Part shown: positions 1 to 8,800 of the stretch, piece after piece
How positions within the stretch are numbered: the first letter of the stretch is position 1
Layout of the letters: each line of letters opens with the position of its first letter
Source: Cytobacillus sp. S13-E01
GTDB taxonomy: Bacteria > Bacillota > Bacilli > Bacillales > Bacillaceae_L
NCBI RefSeq assembly: GCF_029193815.1
Contig: NZ_JARFVC010000001.1
Location: 339,767-403,766, forward strand
Direction: 5' to 3'
Length of the DNA: 64,000 nt
The notes under the pieces: model-generated
The model's input: the letters and a program-made list of their open reading frames with translations, nothing else
What the model was told of the DNA's origin: nothing
The model's database searches: none
Position numbers and translations under genes: made by a program

Positions 1-362
1 TCCTGAACGAGTCTTCTTGCGTTTGTTGCCGTTTCATTCGGTAAGTATTTGTCATCTAGTTTCACTACATTAATTTTATAAGTCTCTCCATTCACTTCAA
101 ACCCTGTTTCATTGATTTCATCGGCCGCCATCGTTACACCACTAAGTGTGTTTTCTCCATAAAAGGCTGCTGGTCCGCTTAATGGGCCACTAAACCCGAT
201 GTTTACAACTTTCGCTTCGGTTGTTGCAGGTTCTTCTTTTTCTTCTTCTGTAGGTTGAGGATCATTTGTCGCTGGTGATGCTGGTGTATTTGTACCACTA
301 GAACAAGCTGCCAGCATTAAAATAAAGACTAGAAACAGTACGAATGAAAATAATTTTTTCAT
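1..362 (-). CDS. livK: Branched-chain amino acid-type ABC transporter substrate-binding lipoprotein (partial)
   Basis: The N-terminal part of an extracellular solute-binding lipoprotein; the rest lies beyond the left window edge. The start at 362 follows an AAAAGGGGG ribosome binding site. A hydrophobic signal peptide ends in lipobox LAAC (Cys20), then comes a Ser/Thr/Pro/Glu-rich linker and the LivJ/LivK-type beginning [18 protein letters not shown], followed by [10 protein letters not shown]. It is the last gene of livHMGF-K, about 100 bases after livF, and should deliver ligand to the permease. The ligand is unknown; the neighbouring acyl-CoA genes suggest an organic acid rather than an amino acid (inference). 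Confidence 0.9.
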   Translation of the reverse strand, partial: MKKLFSFVLFLVFILMLAACSSGTNTPASPATNDPQPTEEEKEEPATTEAKVVNIGFSGPLSGPAAFYGENTLSGVTMAADEINETGFEVNGETYKINVVKLDDKYLPNETATNARRLVQ

Positions 363-461
363 TTGGTTTCCCCCTTTTAATTAGGTATCAAGTAAAGATT
401 ACGCAACTCTAAGAAGTTGAAAAAAGACAGGATCACCTCCTTAGTAGTAAGGATTAAAGAT

Positions 462-1169
462 TTATGCACCAATATATGCTTTCCTTACTTGATCATTATT
501 AAATAGCTCCTCCTTAGACCCAACAAGAACAATTCTTCCGTTTTCAATAACATAGCCACGGTTTGAAACCTGCAGGGCTGCATTTGCATTTTGTTCTGCT
601 AACAATACTGTCGTACCTTTCTCATTTATTTGTTGAATAATCGTAAACATTTGTTCAACAATTAAAGGGGCAAGCCCTAGAGAAGGTTCATCAAACATTA
701 ATAATTTTGGATTTGACATTAATGCACGGCCTATCGCTAACATCTGTTGTTGTCCACCACTTAAAGAACCTGCAGGCTGGTTTCGCTTATCATGCAAAAT
801 TGGAAACAGCTCATAAACTTGTTCTAATTCCTGTTTTAAAAGTGCTTTGTTTCTTCGATACACATAGCCACCCATTTTCAAATTTTCATAGACGGACATA
901 TCAGAGAATAATTTTCTTCCTTCAGCGCACTGCACGATTCCTTTGTGAACTAGCTTATGGGGAGACTTGCCGCCTATTTGCTCATCAATAAAGTGAATTT
1001 CCCCATTTTCTGGTTTTGAAAGTCCTGATATCGTGCGAAATAAAGTACTTTTACCAGCCCCATTTGCACCTAATAAAACAACGAGTTCTCCTTGGTTTAC
1101 CTCCATATTTATATCCTTTAAAGCTTGAAATTGACCATAGTTTACAGAAACATTAGCTAGTTTTAGCAT
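462..1169 (-). CDS. livF: ABC transporter ATP-binding protein, LivF type
   Basis: One of two cytoplasmic ATPases of the branched-chain amino acid/amide (HAAT) importer class. Its 235 aa are typical of LivF. Walker A GANGAGKST is at about residues 34-42, signature LSGGQQQ at about 136, and Walker B LLMFDEPSLGLAP follows. The start overlaps the livG end by 17 bases and has an AGGAGG site, so the two are translationally coupled. It belongs to the operon livH-livM-livG-livF-livK. The family assignment is secure; the substrate is not visible from this subunit. Confidence 0.93.
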   Translation of the reverse strand: MLKLANVSVNYGQFQALKDINMEVNQGELVVLLGANGAGKSTLFRTISGLSKPENGEIHFIDEQIGGKSPHKLVHKGIVQCAEGRKLFSDMSVYENLKMGGYVYRRNKALLKQELEQVYELFPILHDKRNQPAGSLSGGQQQMLAIGRALMSNPKLLMFDEPSLGLAPLIVEQMFTIIQQINEKGTTVLLAEQNANAALQVSNRGYVIENGRIVLVGSKEELFNNDQVRKAYIGA

Positions 1170-1926
1170 TTTTGCTACCTCCTAGATATGCTTCAATGAC
1201 ATGTTCATTGTTTTTAATTTCTGAAGGTGTTCCTTCCGCAATTTTTTTGCCATGATTTAAAACCATTATTTTATTTGCTAGATTCATAATCATTTGCATT
1301 TTGTGTTCAATGAGGCAAATTGTTACACCATGCTTCGCCATTTTTTCAATTAATTCTGCTAATCCGTCAGTTTCATCAGGGTTAACACCTGCAGCCGGTT
1401 CATCAAGTAAAACTAGTTCTGGACTTGTCGCTAAGGCTAATGCAAATGCGACCCTTTTTTGGGCCTCCTGTGAAATCAGTCCGATTGGTTCATAGGCTAA
1501 ATGAGACACTCCAACGAAGTCTAATGCTTCTACTGCCTTATCTAGACATTCTTGCTCTTCACGTTTTTCACGCTTTGTTCGAAAAATCGCATCGAAAATA
1601 CCAGATTTCGTACGTAAACGATTTCCGATTATCACATTATCTAGCACGGTAGCCTGAGAAAAAAGATTGGTTGTCTGAAAGGTTCTACCAATTCCTAATT
1701 TAGCAACCTTATTTGGTGAAAGCTTTGTAATATTTTCACCTTTGAACGTAATATTTCCTGAAGTCGGAGGATGAAAGCCACTTATTAAATTGAAAAAAGT
1801 AGACTTTCCAGCTCCATTTGGACCAATAATTGCAGTTATTTTCCCTTTCTCCACTTCAAGGTCCACATCATGGACCGCCGTTAGACCGCCGAAGGATTTT
1901 GTGAGGTTTTCTATTTTCACTAACAT
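1153..1926 (-). CDS. livG: ABC transporter ATP-binding protein, LivG type
   Basis: The second ATPase of the Liv-type importer, 257 aa. Walker A GPNGAGKST is at about 35-43 and Walker B LVLLDEPAAGVNP at about 171-183. The C-terminal NEHVIEAYLG motif is characteristic of LivG. The ABC signature position (about 150-157) reads LISQEAQK rather than a recognisable LSGGQ/LPYGQ motif, which is unusual for this family. Its start abuts the livM stop (ATG at 1926, preceded by GAGGAGG). It would pair with LivF on the LivH/LivM membrane dimer. Confidence 0.92.
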   Translation of the reverse strand: MLVKIENLTKSFGGLTAVHDVDLEVEKGKITAIIGPNGAGKSTFFNLISGFHPPTSGNITFKGENITKLSPNKVAKLGIGRTFQTTNLFSQATVLDNVIIGNRLRTKSGIFDAIFRTKREKREEQECLDKAVEALDFVGVSHLAYEPIGLISQEAQKRVAFALALATSPELVLLDEPAAGVNPDETDGLAELIEKMAKHGVTICLIEHKMQMIMNLANKIMVLNHGKKIAEGTPSEIKNNEHVIEAYLGGSKNAKTS

Positions 1927-2924
1927 TATCCGGCCTCCTCTATGTTTGAGTTAACATTTTTAACCTTTTTAGACTTTTTTCGATTGAGATAATGTTTTAA
2001 ATCAACATAACCTCCAACCAGACCTCTAGGGTAAAAGAGCATAATTAAGACAACAATCGGTCCGAATAAAACCATTCGATATTCCTCTAAGAATTGCAGT
2101 GATTGCGTTAGCCATACAACTAAGAAAGTTCCTAATATCGGCCCTGTAAGTGTACCAATTCCACCTACTAGCAAGTACAATAGCAATTCAAATGTGACCG
2201 TAATTGCTGAAATATCTGGTCCAATAAATCGAATAAATGATGAATACAAAGCTCCAGCAAGTCCCGCAAAGAATGAGGATAATGCAAACGCAAGCAGTTG
2301 GTTTTTCATAATAGAAATTCCAATTGTCCTTGCCAGTTCTTCACTATTCCTAATCGCAACCAAAGTTCTCCCGAATAAGGAATGAGCAATTCTCTTTACA
2401 ATGAAGATTGTAAGTATTAAAAAGAATAGAACTAAGTAATATTGTGAAACGATGTTTGTAAATGTGATTGGACCAATAGCATCTGGTGATGGAATCCCAA
2501 TTAATCCACGAACACCACCTGTTAAATCGTCCCATTTATCAATAATCAAATAAATAATAACTCCTACACACATCGTATAAATTGCAAAAAAGTGACTTCT
2601 TGTTCGTAAAGCAACTATTCCAACTAGTAGGCCTGCAACCCCAGATATAAGACAGGCTAATGGAAAGGCTAGCCAAAAGTTCATACCTGCTTTAACCGTA
2701 AGTAATCCTAAAGAATATGCACCAATTGCGAAAAAACCTGCATGAGCGAGTGACAATTGGCCAGTGTATCCGGAAATAATATTCAATCCATAAACCGCAA
2801 TTGACCAAATAAACACGAGAATCATAACTTGATTATAGTAATTATTTTGAGTAACCAACGGGAATAGAATGGCTAATACTAACAAAATCAAAAGGACGTT
2901 TTTATTAGAAAATACTCTCCCCAT
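1926..2924 (-). CDS. livM: Branched-chain amino acid-type ABC transporter permease, LivM type
   Basis: Integral membrane permease of 332 aa. It has many hydrophobic segments from residue 8 onward and the conserved LivM/LivH segment NIISGYTGQLSLAHAGFFAI near residues 48-67. Later come RTLVAIRNSEELARTIGI (the EAA-like coupling loop) and GGIGTLTGPILG. The C-terminus is a basic cytosolic tail (YLNRKKSKKVKN). The start shares its boundary with livH and has an AAGGGGG site. With LivH it forms the transmembrane channel. Confidence 0.92.
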   Translation of the reverse strand: MGRVFSNKNVLLILLVLAILFPLVTQNNYYNQVMILVFIWSIAVYGLNIISGYTGQLSLAHAGFFAIGAYSLGLLTVKAGMNFWLAFPLACLISGVAGLLVGIVALRTRSHFFAIYTMCVGVIIYLIIDKWDDLTGGVRGLIGIPSPDAIGPITFTNIVSQYYLVLFFLILTIFIVKRIAHSLFGRTLVAIRNSEELARTIGISIMKNQLLAFALSSFFAGLAGALYSSFIRFIGPDISAITVTFELLLYLLVGGIGTLTGPILGTFLVVWLTQSLQFLEEYRMVLFGPIVVLIMLFYPRGLVGGYVDLKHYLNRKKSKKVKNVNSNIEEAG

Positions 2925-3787
2925 TAATGAACCCCCTTAGAAAATAATCCAGTTGGTTTTACCGTCAAAATAACAACTAATAGCATGAATGCAATGATGT
3001 CTTTGTAATCATTAGAAAGATAGGTAGCACCAAGACTTTCTGACAAGCCAAGTAAAAATCCTCCTACGATTGCTCCAGGTATACTCCCCATACCGCCAAT
3101 AATAATGATGACAAATGCTTTCATAATAACGAGATTACCCATTGTTGGAAAAACGAGATTGATAGGTGAAGCAAGCGAAGCTGCTGCTGCAGCTAAACCT
3201 CCAGCAATTGCAAAAGTTAACATAGCAACTTGATTTGAGTTAATTCCTACTAAAAATGCGCCTTCACGATTTTGAGCCATCGCAATAATTGAAGCGCCTA
3301 CCATCGTACGTGTAAGGAACAAATGAAGAGCAACCATTAGAATGATCGCAGCAATAATGATTAATATCCTTTGAACAGTTACCGTTAAGCCGAATACCGT
3401 AACAATATCCTCGTATGGTGAAGGCATTCGTCGATATTCTGTTCCCCATACTAATTGGGCTAGTGATTCTAAAAACATCAGGATCCCAATTGCAGCCACC
3501 ATAACTCTCATGGGATTAAGATTTCCAAGCTTTTGAAAAACAAACCTCTCACATAAAATGCCAATTAAGGCTACTAGTATAATAGAGAGAAACATGGCAA
3601 TCCAGTAATTCATACCAGCATTTGTCATAAGAAGTAACGTAAAATACGCACCAATCATGTAAAATGCGCCATGAGCAAAATTCGGAACATGCAATATTCC
3701 AAATACTAATGTAAGTCCTAATGCAACAAGACTGTAAACGCTTCCAATGGTTAGGCCATTTAACAGTTGTTGAAATAATAGCTCCAT
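2924..3787 (-). CDS. livH: Branched-chain amino acid-type ABC transporter permease, LivH type
   Basis: First gene of the liv operon, 287 aa and nearly all membrane-spanning. It has the LivH hallmark NGLTIGSVYSLVALGLTLVF at the N-terminus and HVPNFAHGAFYMIGAY after it. The coupling loop is AMAQNREGAFLVGINSNQVA, followed by GGMGSIPGAIVGGFLLG. An AGGAG site precedes ATG 3787. The 551-base stretch upstream contains dispersed repeats rather than an obvious promoter, so transcription may begin there or read through from the oxidoreductase gene. Confidence 0.92.
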   Translation of the reverse strand: MELLFQQLLNGLTIGSVYSLVALGLTLVFGILHVPNFAHGAFYMIGAYFTLLLMTNAGMNYWIAMFLSIILVALIGILCERFVFQKLGNLNPMRVMVAAIGILMFLESLAQLVWGTEYRRMPSPYEDIVTVFGLTVTVQRILIIIAAIILMVALHLFLTRTMVGASIIAMAQNREGAFLVGINSNQVAMLTFAIAGGLAAAAASLASPINLVFPTMGNLVIMKAFVIIIIGGMGSIPGAIVGGFLLGLSESLGATYLSNDYKDIIAFMLLVVILTVKPTGLFSKGVH

Positions 3788-4048
3788 TCTTTCACTCCTC
3801 GCAGATTAATTTAAGGATAATTTGAGAATACCCCAGTTACCTAACTGAGTATTTTTTATATTCAGTTAATTTTAAGCGTCCCTTTGTCTTTTTTACTTTT
3901 TTCTAGTGCGGCTACTTGATAATACACAATAATTGCTATTAAACAAATAATGATGTGCAGACTGAAAGTAGAGCCATACTCTATATAAATGCCCTTCCAA
4001 AATGGAGCAAACTGTATAGCTTGGTTTGAAAATGTGTCTAGCAGAAGT

Positions 4049-4209
4049 AAGAAAAGCGCAGGGCGCCCGCCTATCGGCGACAAGCATAAGACAAGCAGGC
4101 TGGAAGGTTGTTCTTTACCTTCCGGACGGATTGGCTTATGACCTCGAGTCGATGGCGCCCGGAGCTAGACACTAAAACTTGGTACAAATTTTTATACTTT
4201 CTTATCTTT
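4049..4209. repeat. GC-rich nested inverted-repeat element, copy 1
   Basis: A 161-base element almost identical to 25843-26003 and related to 22108-22288. Outer arms GGGCGCC/GGCGCCC enclose inner arms GGAAGGT/ACCTTCC, so the centre can fold into a long hairpin. The 3' border reads GGAGCTAGACACTAAAAC. An inverted TGTCTAGC lies just outside the left end. Differences from copy 3 are few (for example AGCAGGCT against AGCCGGCT). Repeats of this appearance are common between genes in Bacillus genomes. Confidence 0.85.
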
Positions 4210-4210
4210 T

Positions 4211-4243
4211 AAGAAAAGCGCAGAGCGCCCATGCGCTTTTCTT
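4211..4243. terminator. Perfect 12-bp hairpin next to repeat
   Basis: AAGAAAAGCGCA pairs with TGCGCTTTTCTT around a 9-base loop. The left arm copies the start of the adjacent GC-rich element. It could work as a bidirectional terminator between the quinone oxidoreductase gene and the liv operon, although the T-run is broken. Confidence 0.5.
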
Positions 4244-4338
4244 AGCTAATCAGAATTTATATCCATAAATTCTAAAACGTATAAGTGCAACTACGCCTCT
4301 GTCTTCGCCCTTTGGGCTCGCCACTCGGCGAGTTTTCT
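4244..4338 (-). repeat. Gene-end repeat, copy 1
   Basis: On the minus strand this begins AAGAAAAC directly at the stop codon of the oxidoreductase gene and continues through TAGTTGCACTTATA to CTGATTAGCTAAG. The same block, more degenerate in the middle, follows the TetR gene at 12895-12975. It also contains CTCGCC/GGCGAG and GCCC/GGGC hairpins. A 14-base fragment TAGTTGCACTTATA recurs at 42075. Confidence 0.65.
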
Positions 4339-5313
4339 TTAAGGTACTAAGATTAGTTTTCCTTTTGTTTTTCTTCCTTGAAGTAGTTCATGAACAGATG
4401 CTGCCTCTTCTAATTTGTACACGCCGCCAATAGTTAGCTTTAACTGACCATTCTTTACATATGATAAAAGCTCCTGTAAGCTTGCCTGAAATAGGGAAGG
4501 CTTTCTCATTATTTGTGGTAAGAAAAAGCCTATAACTGACTGATTCTTTGCCATTAATGATGATGGGTACAGCCTGCTTTGCTCACCACTAGCAACACCA
4601 TAAATAACAATCCTCCCAAATGGTGCGAGGCAAGCTACTGTTTTCTGAAAGATATCACCACCAGCCATTTCGAGGGCAACGTCAACACCTTTTCCATTTG
4701 TATAAGCAAGGACCTGTTTTTCCCAGCCTTCTGTTGTGTAGTTAACTAGTTGATCAGCTCCAAGCTCACTAGCTAAAGCCAGCTTTTCATCTGAACTAGC
4801 TGTTGCAATCACTGAACCCGCTCCAAATAACTTCGCAAGTTGAATAGCAATTGTCCCAACTCCCCCAGCAGCTGCGTGAATTAACACAGTTTCGCCCTTT
4901 TCAATTCTCCCCATCGTTTTTAAAATGTGATAAGCACTTAACCCTTGTAGTGGAAGAGCAACTGCATAATTAAAGTCTACTCCTTCGGGTAAAGGAATTA
5001 ACGAGCGTTCATGAGCAACTGCATAGTCCGCATAGCCATTAGAATCGATTAGGGTAACTACACGTGTTCCGACTTTAACTGAAGTTACATTCTCACCTAC
5101 TTCAACAATCACACCAGCAACCTCTGCACCTGGAATAAAAGGCAATGGTGTATTTATAACATATTGACCTTCTCTTCGTGCTGTATCTGCATAATTTACT
5201 CCTACTGCTTTCACTTCTATCAGTACTTCATTTGCATTTGGTGTTGGTCTTTCAACCTCAACAAATCTTAGAACTTCTGGTCCACCAAATTCAGTTAATT
5301 GAATAGCTTTCAT
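4339..5313 (-). CDS. Zinc-free quinone oxidoreductase-like medium-chain dehydrogenase
   Basis: A soluble NADPH-dependent MDR of the quinone oxidoreductase/enoyl reductase type, 324 aa. It has the N-terminal signature MKAIQLTEFGGPEVL, the conserved GVNYADTARREGQY and a Rossmann motif AAAGGVGTIAIQLAKLFGA at about 143-161. It lacks the Cys-rich zinc lobe of true alcohol dehydrogenases. I start it at ATG 5313, nine bases after AAGGAG, because the ATG at 5322 touches that site. It is the distal gene of the enoyl-CoA hydratase/SDR/dehydrogenase run and may reduce an enoyl or quinone substrate of that pathway. Confidence 0.88.
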   Translation of the reverse strand: MKAIQLTEFGGPEVLRFVEVERPTPNANEVLIEVKAVGVNYADTARREGQYVINTPLPFIPGAEVAGVIVEVGENVTSVKVGTRVVTLIDSNGYADYAVAHERSLIPLPEGVDFNYAVALPLQGLSAYHILKTMGRIEKGETVLIHAAAGGVGTIAIQLAKLFGAGSVIATASSDEKLALASELGADQLVNYTTEGWEKQVLAYTNGKGVDVALEMAGGDIFQKTVACLAPFGRIVIYGVASGEQSRLYPSSLMAKNQSVIGFFLPQIMRKPSLFQASLQELLSYVKNGQLKLTIGGVYKLEEAASVHELLQGRKTKGKLILVP

Positions 5314-5327
5314 GAATTTCATCTCCT

Positions 5328-6107
5328 TTATTTCCCTTTAAAAATCGGTCTTCTTTTTTCTTTAAAAGCTGTTACACCTTCAAGGTGGTCCACTGTTTGC
5401 ACCATTAATGTTTGCGTAATTCGTTCTTGTTCAAGAATTTCATCAAGACTTGCTACAAACGATTGATCAGCTATTTTTTTAATCATCCCATATGCTTTAC
5501 TTGGTCCAGCAGCTAGTTTAGTAGCAAGCTTCATTGTTCCTTCCTGTAAGCCTTCCGCTTGGAATAAATAATTTACAATTCCATATTCATTTGCAGTTTT
5601 TGCAGTAATAGGTTCTCCACTAAAGAATAATTGTTTTGCGCGATACGGTCCTATCATTCTTGGAAGGAAATACAATCCGCCACCATCTGAAATCAACCCT
5701 ACCTGTGAAAAACTTAACGCAAATTTACTATCTTCAGCTGCAACGATAATGTCACACGCTAACGCTAAGTTAAAACCAGCACCCGCCGCAAAGCCATGTA
5801 CAGCAGCAATTATTGGTTTTTCAAGTTTCTTCATCGCTAGAATACATTCATTCAATTTTCCAATATGATCATATACTTGAACAGGAGAAGCTTCCCCCAT
5901 TGTTTTTACATCTCCACCTGCTGTAAAGGACCTACCAGCTCCAGATAAAACAACCACTCGAATTTCGTCATTTTCGCCAGCAGCTTTAAAGGCCTCCGTT
6001 AGTCCTAAAATCATCTCTGGACTAAATGCGTTTAAGCTATCTGGACGATTTAAGGTGAGTGACAACACTGGACCTTGGGCGGATACGATTAAATGTTCGT
6101 TCGTCAT
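5328..6107 (-). CDS. Enoyl-CoA hydratase/isomerase family protein (PaaG-like)
   Basis: A crotonase-fold protein of 259 aa, normal length. The oxyanion-hole regions are SGAGRSFTAGGDVKTM and HGFAAGAGFNLALACD. Where classical hydratases carry two catalytic Glu residues it reads FSQVGLISDGGG and RAKQLFF, so both are missing, while the Asp of the GLxxDxGG motif is present. That pattern fits PaaG-like 2,3-dehydro-/epoxyacyl-CoA isomerases or delta3-delta2 enoyl-CoA isomerases better than hydratases. An AAGGAGG site precedes ATG 6107. It is 14 bases from the oxidoreductase gene, in the same operon. Confidence 0.87.
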   Translation of the reverse strand: MTNEHLIVSAQGPVLSLTLNRPDSLNAFSPEMILGLTEAFKAAGENDEIRVVVLSGAGRSFTAGGDVKTMGEASPVQVYDHIGKLNECILAMKKLEKPIIAAVHGFAAGAGFNLALACDIIVAAEDSKFALSFSQVGLISDGGGLYFLPRMIGPYRAKQLFFSGEPITAKTANEYGIVNYLFQAEGLQEGTMKLATKLAAGPSKAYGMIKKIADQSFVASLDEILEQERITQTLMVQTVDHLEGVTAFKEKRRPIFKGK

Positions 6108-6188
6108 AAGTTACCTCCTTGATTATCGTTTTAATTGTGAAAACTACTCGAAAATAACATACTGCTATTTCCCGTTTTTTTTTAAATT

Positions 6189-6974
6189 TTATTTTATTAG
6201 CCAACCACCATCTGCTAGCACATCTGAACCAGTCATATAAGATGCCTCCTGAGAAGCCACGAATGTAATAATATTTGCAATCTCCTCCGGCCTTCCAACA
6301 CGTCTTAATGCCGTACTTCTCTTAATCGCTTCTACGAAATGCTCATTTTGCAGACCCTGTTCTGTTAAAGGGGTCTCAACAAATCCCGGTGAAACAGAAT
6401 TCACCCGAATACCATGTGGTGCTAATTCAAGCGCTAAAGCCCTAGTAAAATTGATAACAGCTGCTTTAGCCGAACTATAGTGTGGTATATGGGATCCCGC
6501 TTTATGTCCAGATAACGAAGCAATATTTACGATTGAACGGTCTCTTCGCTCATCATCACTTTCTTTATTACTTGCATCGACCATTACCTTTCCAAGTGCC
6601 TTAGAAACAAGAAATACGCTTTTCAGATTGGTTTCTTGAACTAAGTCCCAATCTTGAGAGGTTGTTTCAAGTATTTTTGATTGCAAAGACCCACCAGCAT
6701 TATTAACAACTATGTGTAAATTCCCATAATTGCCTTCTATAAAGGCGGCTAGTTCATTAACATCCTCTTCACTTGTTACATCAGCAACAAATAGGTCAGC
6801 CGTTGGTATTTTACTGGTTTCATTAATTTTATTTGCCACTCTTTCAAGCTTTGATCTTGTTCTGCCAACCAAGATTACCTTAGATCCCTCATTCGCAAGA
6901 CGAATCGCAGTATATTCGCCAATCCCACTACCTGCTCCAGTTACTACAGAAACGGTTTGTGAAAATCTTGTCAT
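6189..6974 (-). CDS. SDR family oxidoreductase
   Basis: A classical short-chain dehydrogenase, 261 aa. Cofactor motif TGAGSGIG is near residue 12, VNNAGG near 90, catalytic Ser in NIASLSGHKAG and the active-site pair YSSAKAA near 165. The C-terminus SYMTGSDVLADGGWLI is typical. It follows the long acyl-CoA dehydrogenase by 40 bases and has a GGGAGG site. An insertion rich in charged residues (ASNKESDDERRDRS) precedes the catalytic Ser. It probably oxidises or reduces a hydroxy/oxo-acyl intermediate; the exact substrate cannot be read from sequence. Confidence 0.88.
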   Translation of the reverse strand: MTRFSQTVSVVTGAGSGIGEYTAIRLANEGSKVILVGRTRSKLERVANKINETSKIPTADLFVADVTSEEDVNELAAFIEGNYGNLHIVVNNAGGSLQSKILETTSQDWDLVQETNLKSVFLVSKALGKVMVDASNKESDDERRDRSIVNIASLSGHKAGSHIPHYSSAKAAVINFTRALALELAPHGIRVNSVSPGFVETPLTEQGLQNEHFVEAIKRSTALRRVGRPEEIANIITFVASQEASYMTGSDVLADGGWLIK

Positions 6975-7014
6975 TTTACATCCTCCCTTACATTACGAAA
7001 GCTTAAGGTGAACA

Positions 7015-8787
7015 CTAATTGGTATATAGTTCTGTCTGGGCTAATACTTCTGCAATCTCTCGGTTATACTTGGCAGCTCCTTCATTTTGGAAGCGACTTA
7101 AATTTTTAATAATAAGTCCTATTGTTTGTTGCAGTTTAACTCCTTCTATTGCAGTTGTTACTAGCTTTCTAGCAGACACTTCAACTTCTAATACCACATC
7201 ATTAATAAATGCAATCGCCAATTTTTCTTTAAAAACTTCTTTTTCCAGTCCATTTTTATTGATTGCCTTTAGAGAACGAAGTACCACAGATTCGGCAGCA
7301 AATAGATTAATTGCGATGTCTGCTAACTTCATTAGAGCTTCTTGTTCGTCTTGAAGACTTGCACCATAGGCCTCATATACAACACCTGCACAAAGTAGGA
7401 AAATTCGTCTAATCGACGCTACTGCTTCAAGCTCCCTAGCTAGTGGACCATCAAAGTTTGTTTTTGGTTCTTGTAGTTCGAGCACTGCTTTTTGAACCAC
7501 TTCCTCTAAATGTATTTCTCCTTTTACCGCTTTTCTAAACAAATGTGTAGGAATTAGTAATCGATTGATTTCGTTTGTTCCCTCAAATATACGATTGATT
7601 CTAGAATCCCTGTACATTTGTTCAACTCTGTATTCTTTAATAAAACCTGCCCCACCATGCAGCTGAAGAGCCTCATCTGCAACTTGATCTAACGTTTCTG
7701 AGCCATACACTTTACAAATCGCACACTCTGTTGCATATTCCATCATTCTTTTACCTACTAATTCCAGATCAGTAGAATCGTATAAATCACCTAAGGCGTC
7801 CTCTATCAAATGAGCAGTACGATATTGGATTGATTCTGCCGCATAAATTCGTGACGCCATTTTCGCTATTTTTTCTTTTGTAGCTCCAAATTCTGCGATA
7901 GCCTTCCCAAACTGTATCCGCTCATTTGTGAATTTTAATGCTAAATGAAGGCCATATTTACCTGCACCCATACAAGCTGATCCTAAGTTAAACCGACCAA
8001 GGTTAAGAACATTTAATGCTATAACATGACCTTTACCTACCTCTCCAAGTAGGTTATCTACTGGTACTATGCAATCTTCAAAGATCACAGATCTAGTTGA
8101 AGAGCCTTTAATGCCCATTTTCTTTTCTTCTGGACCTAGTGACAATCCTGGAAAGTCCTTTTCAACAATAAATGCAGTAAATTTAGTTCCATCTACTTTT
8201 GCATATACGATAAAAGTGTCTGAAAAAACTGCATTTGTAATATATAACTTTGTTCCGTTTAATAGATAGTGAGTACCCTCTTCATTCAATCTAGCCGTTG
8301 TTTTAGCTGCAAGAGCATCTGAACCTGAGCCAGGCTCGGTTAAACAATACGCTCCTAGATATTCACCAGAAGCAAGCTTGGGTAGATATTTCGCTTTTTG
8401 CTCTGGTGTACCAAAGTAAGTAATTGGAAGTGTCGCTATACATGTGTGGTTTGAATGTGCAACCCCATATCCGCCTGCTCTTCCAATTACTTCGCCAACT
8501 AAACCTTTGCTTATCTTATCTAATCCCAAACCACCATATGCCTCAGGGATACTATGTGCCAGAAGACCAAGGTCTCCTGCTTTATGAAGTAGCCTAACTA
8601 CTCTATTAAAATCTTGATTTTCAATCGCTTCATTATAGGGATCTACTTCTTTTTCAATAAATTGCTTTGCCGTAGAAGCAATCATTTTATGTTCATCTGT
8701 AAAATCCTCAGGAGTAAACAATTGATCTACTTCTAGTTCTGTGAATAAAAAGGTAGCACCTGCAACATTCGTTCTTGTTTTCTCCAC
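7015..8787 (-). CDS. Acyl-CoA dehydrogenase, long form (FadE-like)
   Basis: An FAD-dependent acyl-CoA dehydrogenase of 590 aa, the length of B. subtilis FadE (YusJ)-type enzymes with an extra C-terminal domain. Motifs include YCLTEPGSGSDALA and TKLYITNA in the FAD/substrate region, GGAGFIKEYRVEQMYRDSRI, and FEGTNEINR carrying the expected catalytic Glu. An upstream in-frame ATG (8937) lies inside the phosphatase gene. I chose GTG 8787 because AGGAGG sits nine bases before it and it starts just past that gene's stop. It introduces the double bond in beta-oxidation. Confidence 0.92.
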   Translation of the reverse strand: MEKTRTNVAGATFLFTELEVDQLFTPEDFTDEHKMIASTAKQFIEKEVDPYNEAIENQDFNRVVRLLHKAGDLGLLAHSIPEAYGGLGLDKISKGLVGEVIGRAGGYGVAHSNHTCIATLPITYFGTPEQKAKYLPKLASGEYLGAYCLTEPGSGSDALAAKTTARLNEEGTHYLLNGTKLYITNAVFSDTFIVYAKVDGTKFTAFIVEKDFPGLSLGPEEKKMGIKGSSTRSVIFEDCIVPVDNLLGEVGKGHVIALNVLNLGRFNLGSACMGAGKYGLHLALKFTNERIQFGKAIAEFGATKEKIAKMASRIYAAESIQYRTAHLIEDALGDLYDSTDLELVGKRMMEYATECAICKVYGSETLDQVADEALQLHGGAGFIKEYRVEQMYRDSRINRIFEGTNEINRLLIPTHLFRKAVKGEIHLEEVVQKAVLELQEPKTNFDGPLARELEAVASIRRIFLLCAGVVYEAYGASLQDEQEALMKLADIAINLFAAESVVLRSLKAINKNGLEKEVFKEKLAIAFINDVVLEVEVSARKLVTTAIEGVKLQQTIGLIIKNLSRFQNEGAAKYNREIAEVLAQTELYTN

Positions 8788-8800
8788 TTCTAATCTCCTC

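Larger units (their letters stand above)
3788..4338. other. Gene-free stretch filled with dispersed repeats
   Basis: No credible gene. From the livH side it contains an AT-rich segment, a 161-base GC-rich nested palindrome element (4049-4209), a perfect 12-bp hairpin (4211-4243) and an element shared with 12.9 kb (about 4244-4338). Short open frames here run through the repeat and lack ribosome binding sites. Confidence 0.7.
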
